Positions 58,042 through 64,000 of a DNA stretch of 64,000 bases are shown here, piece by piece. Numbering within the stretch: position 1 is the first letter of the stretch; every line of letters begins with the position of its first letter. The stretch is from Calycina herbarum (taxonomy: Eukaryota; Ascomycota; Leotiomycetes; Helotiales; Pezizellaceae): positions 1 to 64,000 of the forward strand of contig LLEY01000058.1 of assembly GCA_001414485.1 (NCBI GenBank), read 5' to 3'. The position numbers and the translations under genes were made by a program. The notes beneath the pieces are model-generated. The model was not told where the DNA came from, did not search any database, and saw only the letters and a program-made list of their open reading frames with translations.

Positions 58042-58484
58042 GTTTTCTTCTTTTTGGCCTTTTGCTGGAAGAGAAGAGAGGAATGAGATTGTAGGTTCTT
58101 GCTGACGAGAAAATTGAAGTCATATTGTTTATGGGCGGAAGCCAGAAGAGGGAGAAAATTCTTCTTCGAAGGTGTAGAGCTTGGTGAATTATAGAATGCA
58201 ACATGATCCAAAGTACTAAACATATAATTGATATCTTCATAAAGGGTGCATGAATTGGAACACTCGACCCACACCACGAAATCATTGAAGGGAGGAAAAC
58301 CGAGAGATGTTTGCTATTTAGAAGCACGAAACTGATGAACTGAGAATAGGGAGACCAGAGCTACCGTAAGACCGAACTTAAATTCAAATGTATGTACAAG
58401 TGAAGTGAACATTCTCGCGTTTCTGGTGTCGAAACAATATCGGCAGGCTTTCCATCACAATGATACAGCAACCACACCTGTCTG
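58042..58484. other. Intergenic region between convergent methyltransferase and AA9 genes
   Basis: 3' flanks of both genes. Small overlapping frames on the minus strand only mirror the methyltransferase end. Nothing else is seen. Confidence 0.6.
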
Positions 58485-59345
58485 TTAAAACACGGTATAC
58501 ACACCAGTGGAACTGGCCGTTGGCGCGGGTGGCAAGGTTTGGGAGACTGAAACGGCACCTGTATATTTCACCGGTCCAGGAATAGGGTAGCTGGTGAAAG
58601 CTGAATACAAGTCGAACTTGATTCCAGGATCAGTCGCAGTATAAAATGTCGTAGCTAAAACGCCCGTTGGTTTGTCGGTACCAGAGCTCTTGATTGCAAG
58701 ATTGACACATTGTGGGTAGCTTTGAGCACCATTCGCTTGTCCGGCGGCATGTAGAGCAATAATCTCATGTCGAAGAACGTAATTGCCAGTTGCGATGGAT
58801 GATGGGATGGTGGTAGTCCATGTATTGTTGTTGGCAATAAGTTGATCGGTAGCCCAGTATCCGTTGGTGATACTTTTGTCGATGAGTCCCGACTCGCTGA
58901 TCTTGAACCACTTCAAAGTGGCTTTATCGACTGTTTCGCAAGGACCGTTGCAGTTTGCTAGGTAGTCGATGACGGGTCCCTTGTGGGAAACAGGCCATGG
59001 GGTCCATTGAAGGTTCACTTTGCCGCCGGCAGTGATGGATGCGGCTGCTTGTGCATTGGCAGCATCAACGTGGCAGATAATGTCTGTAGTGGCATATGCA
59101 GCTGGTGCAATAAAACCATTATCAAGATCCTTGGGGATCTTCCATCCTACAGTGATAGGTGCCGGGGTGATGTATTGATATGATGGATTGTATCCAGTAA
59201 AGCTAAAGAGATACCATCAGCAACAATACCACACGAGACGTTCCCCGAAGACAACTTACTATACCCCATTTGCGACAATGCCACTTACGGTTCCATGACC
59301 CGAAACCAAAGAAGCTATCCCAACCACGAGGATGATTGACAACAT
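58485..59345 (-). CDS. AA9 lytic polysaccharide monooxygenase (former GH61), secreted
   Basis: A secreted copper enzyme that oxidatively cleaves cellulose or related glucans. Two exons, 59345-59260 and 59202-58485, give 267 residues with a 57-bp intron (GTAAGT...TTTAG) in phase (V-Y-F-T-G-Y). A signal peptide MLSIILVVGIASLVSG is followed directly by His17 of HGTVSGIV, the N-terminal His of the copper histidine brace. Exon 2 has GYNPSYQYITPAPITVGWK, CHVDAANAQAAASITAGGKV, WPVSHKGPVIDYLANC and the conserved YVLRHEIIALHAAGQANGAQ, with QSYPQC carrying the axial Tyr. No CBM1 or GPI signal is visible. It starts 116 bp from a TATA-like box. The paralogue and substrate cannot be told from sequence. 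Confidence 0.94.
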
Positions 59346-59460
59346 ATTTCCCGTCTTGGGTTATAAGCAATGAACGTGAAACTGATGATCCGCTCAAAAC
59401 TTCGAGGATTAGATCACTATTAATCTAAAGGATGAAATCCAAATAGTAGGAAAGGCAATC

Positions 59461-59473
59461 TATACTTATATAG
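59461..59473 (-). promoter_or_regulatory. TATA-like box upstream of the AA9 gene
   Basis: On the minus strand the sequence reads CTATATAAGTATA, 116-128 bp before the AA9 start codon, a common spacing for an inducible fungal gene promoter. Confidence 0.5.
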
Positions 59474-60740
59474 CCATGAGCCAGTCAGTTTTCTGATTTC
59501 CCCTCCATACATCTGATAGAAAAACCTCGGCGCGAGAAACTCGGCTCCTCCAACCTTGTGATAACCCATAGTAGGAAATTTTGAGTCAGAGGTCGACTCC
59601 CAATAAAAAGACTTGTGCATGTCTTATGACCATCCATCTTGGGACAGGTTCCGCCATCATTAATATATTCGGCTCAGCTGGCTATTCTCGTTCCACCAGT
59701 GGCATTGGTATGGATTTTCGGTAACACGGTGCGCTTCCATCCGCAAAGAGAATTTGATTCATTTAGAGCCCAAGTGCCGGAACGTGACACCCATAAGGTC
59801 CTTGGACCTGGGTTCAACCCCAGCTTTTCTTTGGTGGTTCCCGATGAACCGACGGACGATGAAAGACTTTTTGATTTAGCCGATATAAAAACCCCAATGC
59901 TGGGATATGGGGTAAATGATACACGACGTACCCCACAAAGGGGCTTATGCGGTGTTATCATGCTATAACTAGTCATAGAGACTGGTTTGCTGTTGCAAGG
60001 ACTTGCTGCTTTGTTGGGATGAGATTCCAGAATGCTGATTTTTGAGAGGAGGGAATATACAGAGTATTGTGATGCACTCAGGCAGGCCAGTTTTTTGATG
60101 CACGGAGTTTTATTTTACCTGCAATACGGCGAGAAGCTGAAATATTTCCATGAAATATGACTGCTCGCACCTTGGAGAGATTGTTTTTGAACAATTTCCA
60201 CGGGGACTCGCCGGGGCTGTGGAATGGCATTATTCTGGTTAATCTGATATCAAGACAGATTGAGTAGCAACGAGGTCTCTGACAAATCCAGCTCTGGGAG
60301 GTTGAATATCAAGACGTGGTGTAAAGTGTTGGGAAGGGAAAGCAAAAAAGAGTTCAAAGGGAGGTGACTTGGTGCCTCAGGACTCAAGGCAACAGCAAGC
60401 TTCCCCTCTATTTCGCTATTTCGCCCAAATTATCTATCTCGTCCCATCGTTCCGATCTTCATCTTAGAAATTTGTAGGTCTCCCCCAAGTCCAAATTGTA
60501 GAATCGAATCCTCTGACATTTCGCAGGTTTTACATACAGCATACGAGATATCGCCTGGTGCCCTCTCCAGGGAATCACAACCCATATGCACTTCCATATT
60601 CGACGATGGGCGACCGACTCTTCCTCCACCATCGAGGTTCCTTATATCGTTGGAAGTTTGGATAACTGCGATGGCTATAGAGCAAGGCGGTGTACATGCT
60701 GCCAACCGCTGGCCTGTTTCTGCAATCTTCTTGCTGCCTC
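59474..60740. other. Intergenic region, no gene supported
   Basis: A 109-codon frame (59639-59968) starts at TTG and has no family resemblance. A short dyad (CCTTTGTGGGGTACGTCGTG near 59926, on the minus strand) and scattered small frames are all that is seen. Confidence 0.5.
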
Positions 60741-61510
60741 TCAGCGCTCCTTCCATACCAATGGAGCGAGCTCAGGCTGCAGCATTTGCAATAACAAGAC
60801 CTGACCAGTGTCATCCTCAACCAGCCTTCGCACACAGTTTCTTGCGTTAAGCGATTCTTTCCCCGGCCTTGAGGACAGGCTCGACACCGGAAAAGGCCAA
60901 CCATGGCCGCTACAAATTCTACCTGCGAGAATTACTTACCAGGACAGACTCGCACACCTTCGGACCAAGCGATGAAGGACCCTTTCGGAGAAGTTATGAT
61001 AGCCTCTTCTTCGAGCCAAGAAGTGTCAGTATCTTTGCTCTCAATCCAGCGCGATGGATTCTATTTCAAGGGTTCATCTCCTCAGTATCTTGGGTGGGTA
61101 TGTATGGCTACGTAGTTCGGTATCACAAGGGTGTTTGGGGGCACCGTGATGGTCTTATCGCCTACTCTCAAACTTTGTGTGGCCTTGCCTGTGGATTTGG
61201 CAATGGGCGCCGGAGTGTAGAGTCTCAATGTTTCGAGCAAGACAGCAAGGCATCGTTTGAGCAGAGGGAAGTCTTCGGTGTAGGTCCAGCTTTCGATTGT
61301 GCGGTCACACAAGACGTGGACTATCTCTTCAAACAACCAGCTTTGTATTTTATTGTCCCGGCCTCGAATTCCAACTTCCGCGTTTCAGTAAGAGCTCCAA
61401 CGTCACTCCAAGCTCGTCCAACGGTGCTGACGTCCACTGAGGTGTTAGCTAAGAACCCCGTCACTTTCTCTTTCAATCTTGAGTATCTACATTTCGGTAA
61501 GAGCATAAAT
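60741..61510 (-). pseudogene. Cytochrome P450 pseudogene (C-terminal part)
   Basis: Minus-strand sequence encodes the C-terminal third of a P450. WLFEEIVHVL is followed by the K-helix E-T-L-R motif (61222-61233), then TPAPIAKSTG and PNYVAIHTHPRY. The PERF-like NPSRWI comes next, then a heme-binding FIAWSEGVRVCPG loop with its axial Cys (about 60938-60985). Lesions are clear: Trp codons changed to TGA (61082-61084) and TAG (61061-61063), a TAA after CPGK (60932-60934), and at least two frameshifts before the end (VRRLVEDDTGQVLLLQMLQP is in another frame). Upstream of 61336 the I-helix region is also out of frame, and no N-terminus or membrane anchor was found. A 260-codon frame on the plus strand is its shadow. 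Confidence 0.85.
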
Positions 61511-62459
61511 GCCGTTTCACAGTTCGTGGGGCTGACGTTTTCTCAAGCTGCCGACTTCTCGTCCATCTCACTTTACCCGTCATCACCTTTTTGTATCCTC
61601 CAGCACCCTTCAGATACGATACCTTGTTTCATATTCAACTTCTTTGGTTAAGGTTCTAACTTCATCTTAGACTTCTTATCCCTCTTCCACGATTCAGAAT
61701 GATGGACCAAATGAGTCAGGACGTGCCTTGCATTCAAGAACCACGAAGACGAACAGGGCCACAACTGGGGTTTTGGTCTTCACCTGAAGCAGTACTCGTC
61801 TCCCGCGGATGGAACTCCAGCTTCTGAATGGATCGTCTCATAGTCACTGGCTTGGAGTAGTCTTGGACTTATTTCGTTCGTTAGTGCTAGTCAAACTTGG
61901 AAAGTCTATCATAAGAATGGGTTTACGTCCTCAGAAAGCGAACAATTAGGCTTCATTAGCGGTTGCAAAAATTGGAAATTAAATTTATATCCCATCCTTG
62001 CTTCCCCGGAGATTCAATGCAGCCTGCGAAGAACTCGCGAGAGTTGTATCTTTGACCAAATTTGCAGAATGCGTTGATCGGCCGGCCATTCTAGTAAGTC
62101 TGCTAGATCCGGCAGTTGTTCACTTATACTCTTCAATTATTGTATTGTTATTCTATAAGTGTTTTCTGCTCCAATTAAGGTACCCACGCCGGTTCCGGCC
62201 ATAGTTTCTTTGATCAACTGTTTTCATAACCTTCTGAGAGATCTACTAGTCCAATAACTCAGCTTCTTTGTCTAACAATTCCATTTCCGGTCATAATTTA
62301 TTTTTTCAATTTAGAATAAGGTTCTTTCAATACCTCTTTGTCTATTTAAATAGTCCCGATAGTCAGCTCGATCTTCTTCAACTTTCAACTACTTGACATT
62401 TACGAGCACCAAGATCTAATTATTCCGATCAATCGAAGACTTCCAACCCTGTAGGCAAT
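61511..62459. other. Intergenic region, no gene supported
   Basis: May contain eroded N-terminal P450 sequence, and near the right edge the upstream region of the kinase-like gene. Nothing recognisable. Confidence 0.5.
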
Positions 62460-64000
62460 ATGTCAAACGAGATTGACAAGGCAAATGATAGCGCCTCAGA
62501 CAGTACGCCAGGCCCAAATTCCGAGGGCAAGAAAGAATATAGCGCAGCCAATAACTCTTGCATCGCAATTGCCGAAGTTGAAGCTGGGTTAAGTAATAAA
62601 GAACCTGAAAATGAAGAAGGAGCAGATTCTATATCTGACATCTCTGACACGCCATCTGAGAAGGAACAAAAAGCCAAAGAACAGGCTAGAAGACAGAAAT
62701 TAGATCACGCACAGGCACTTCAGGAGAAAATGCAATGGGATGGCACATGTTAGTATGGCATGTTAATATTACCCTACGCCCGCCTAGTTCTAACCAGTCC
62801 CTTAGATCATCCTGGAGTCGACGAGAATGATCTTGTTCAATTCACAAATGGTGAAAAGGTTGTTCCAAAAGACGTACGTATATTTCGCCAGTTTTTTGTT
62901 TTGTGGAGTATTCTAGTATGTCGAGAGATATCAAACGACATAATACTCTCAACTTCTCCCAAAGCACAAAATATTTGTTGATTATGTAATACTAACTCCC
63001 CGAAATTGTAGTGGTTCAAGGGCGATAAAACTCAATTCACGAACAGGAACTGCAGGGTTGAGAGGAAAGAGCTTTGCCACAACTGCGGTTGGACTACTCT
63101 TGATCAGCTTTCACCAGAGGGATACTCCTCACGGCTCAAACTCCATTACTTAAGGAGAGACGCTGGCTTATGGGAAGCTGGCCCGAAGTGGTTTATTAGA
63201 GACGAAGTTAATAACGATTGGAATGGTCCTGCAAACGACTATATAGCGCAGGAGTTTATCCGTAAGAATGTTCCAGAGGTGCCTCTAGTAGAAATGCAAA
63301 GATTTGGCGACAAAGAGGATAAGTATGCGCTTACCGTCATGTCTCGTGCCAAAGGGATAGAACTTGCGAAGATCGAGAAACAACTCACCCCAAAACAGAC
63401 CTACATCCTGGCGGAGGATTTAGCAGATTATGTACTAAAATGGCGCAAGCTTACTGCCCCACGGGTCCAGAGAGTGGATGGAAAGCCACTTCGTGATTTT
63501 ATTTTCAGATGCGACCATGGTCCCTGCCAGGATGTCCCATTTGATACAACAGAGTGGCTAGAGAAGCTTGCTCCGGCATGGCGGAAAGTGCTATTTCATC
63601 GTAAATACCGTCCGGCAGACCCTGCACCAGAGGGTCAATTTCCGGAGAGTTGGATTAAAGAAGTTGATGAGAAAGTTGCCAAAATAAAGACTGTTCTCCT
63701 AAATGAAGGCGGATTATCAAAGGAAGAATTCGTCTTCACCCATGGCGATTTAAATGATGGCAACGTCTTCGTTTTCGAAGAAAAACCTGGAGTTTTCAAA
63801 ATATCTGGTATTATTGACTGGGAATTCGCTGGCTATTGCCCATGGTGTACGTAAGAACATAATTTTGATAATCTTACTAACAGTTCTAGGGGTTGAATGG
63901 TTTTATAATATGACTGGGCTTTTCGGCCCGGAGAGAATTGGACTTTTGATGCCAAGCAAAGATATTGAAGCGTACCGCACGATTGTGGATGAAATATGGG
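62460..64000 (+). CDS. APH-fold phosphotransferase-like protein (3' end beyond window)
   Basis: Fungal member of the aminoglycoside phosphotransferase/choline-kinase-like family (PF01636). The model has exons 62460-62748, 62788-62873, 63012-63846 and 63890 to beyond the edge. Intron 1 is only 39 bp (GTTAGT...CCTAG) and is the weakest part; introns 2 and 3 (GTACGT donors, CTAAC branch in the third) are sound and in phase. Exon 1 is an acidic low-complexity N-terminus. The kinase core has the Brenner-type loop HGDLNDGN (63741-63764), with catalytic Asp and Asn, and the metal-binding Asp of IIDWEFAGYCPWW (Asp at 63816). A C-H-N-C-G-W segment precedes the core. Such proteins are abundant in filamentous fungi and their substrates are mostly unknown. 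Confidence 0.85.

Noticed and set aside
59639..59968. 109-codon plus-strand frame
   Set aside because: Starts at TTG, lacks any recognised domain, and an antisense frame of similar length overlaps it.
60869..61651. 260-codon plus-strand frame
   Set aside because: Antisense to the P450 remnant, whose ExxR and heme motifs are clear on the minus strand.

Overview
The window is the left end of a chromosome of a filamentous ascomycete (Pezizomycotina). It opens with CCCTAA telomere repeats. The genes carry short GT-AG introns. The first ~47.4 kb show the mark of repeat-induced point mutation (RIP): C:G to T:A changes, TpA excess, and CAG, CAA and TGG codons turned into stops. A Leotiomycetes-like fungus is possible, but nothing here proves it.

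Region 1 (1-3.4 kb) holds the telomere, an 83-bp subtelomeric tandem repeat, a CTA microsatellite, a 25-bp repeat, and a ~1-kb array of a 28-bp repeat flanked by ~255-bp direct repeats. Region 2 (3.4-26.9 kb) is a head-to-tail series of four mutated telomere-linked RecQ helicase (TLH) pseudogenes, all on the minus strand and reading toward the telomere. The fourth is split by a complete Ty3/Gypsy chromovirus (Gypsy-1a, 17553-24151, 461-bp LTRs, CTATA target duplication). Region 3 (26.9-46.7 kb) is a nested transposon stack. A minus-strand relative of the same element (Gypsy-1b) is interrupted by a Tc1/mariner-pogo type DNA transposon (27881-30324, 112-bp TIRs) and by a second chromovirus (Gypsy-2, 34565-46273, 268-bp LTRs, AGAAG duplication). 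Gypsy-2 is itself interrupted by a third element (Gypsy-3, 35844-41945, 232-bp LTRs, CCTAG duplication). Where the reading frame was followed codon by codon, damage is almost only premature stops and missense transitions.

Region 4 (from ~47.4 kb) has normal composition and real genes. They are TRM6 (tRNA m1A58 methyltransferase subunit, +), ARPC3 (Arp2/3 complex subunit, -), a Cys/His-rich protein of unknown role (-), a C2H2 zinc-finger remnant (+), a LaeA/TAM-type SAM methyltransferase (+, one exon junction unresolved), an AA9 lytic polysaccharide monooxygenase (-), a decayed cytochrome P450 (-), and an APH-fold kinase-like gene running off the right edge (+). Between 52.5 and 55.2 kb lie degenerate ~150-175-bp repeats and two related ~675-bp MITE-like elements with shared terminal inverted repeats and TA duplications.

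The most unusual signals are the TLH array, whose copies share a fixed 5' boundary and a structure-conserved inverted repeat, and the apparently undescribed MITE pair. No tRNA, rRNA or CRISPR was seen. Gene models were built by eye from splice signals and family knowledge; no searches were run.
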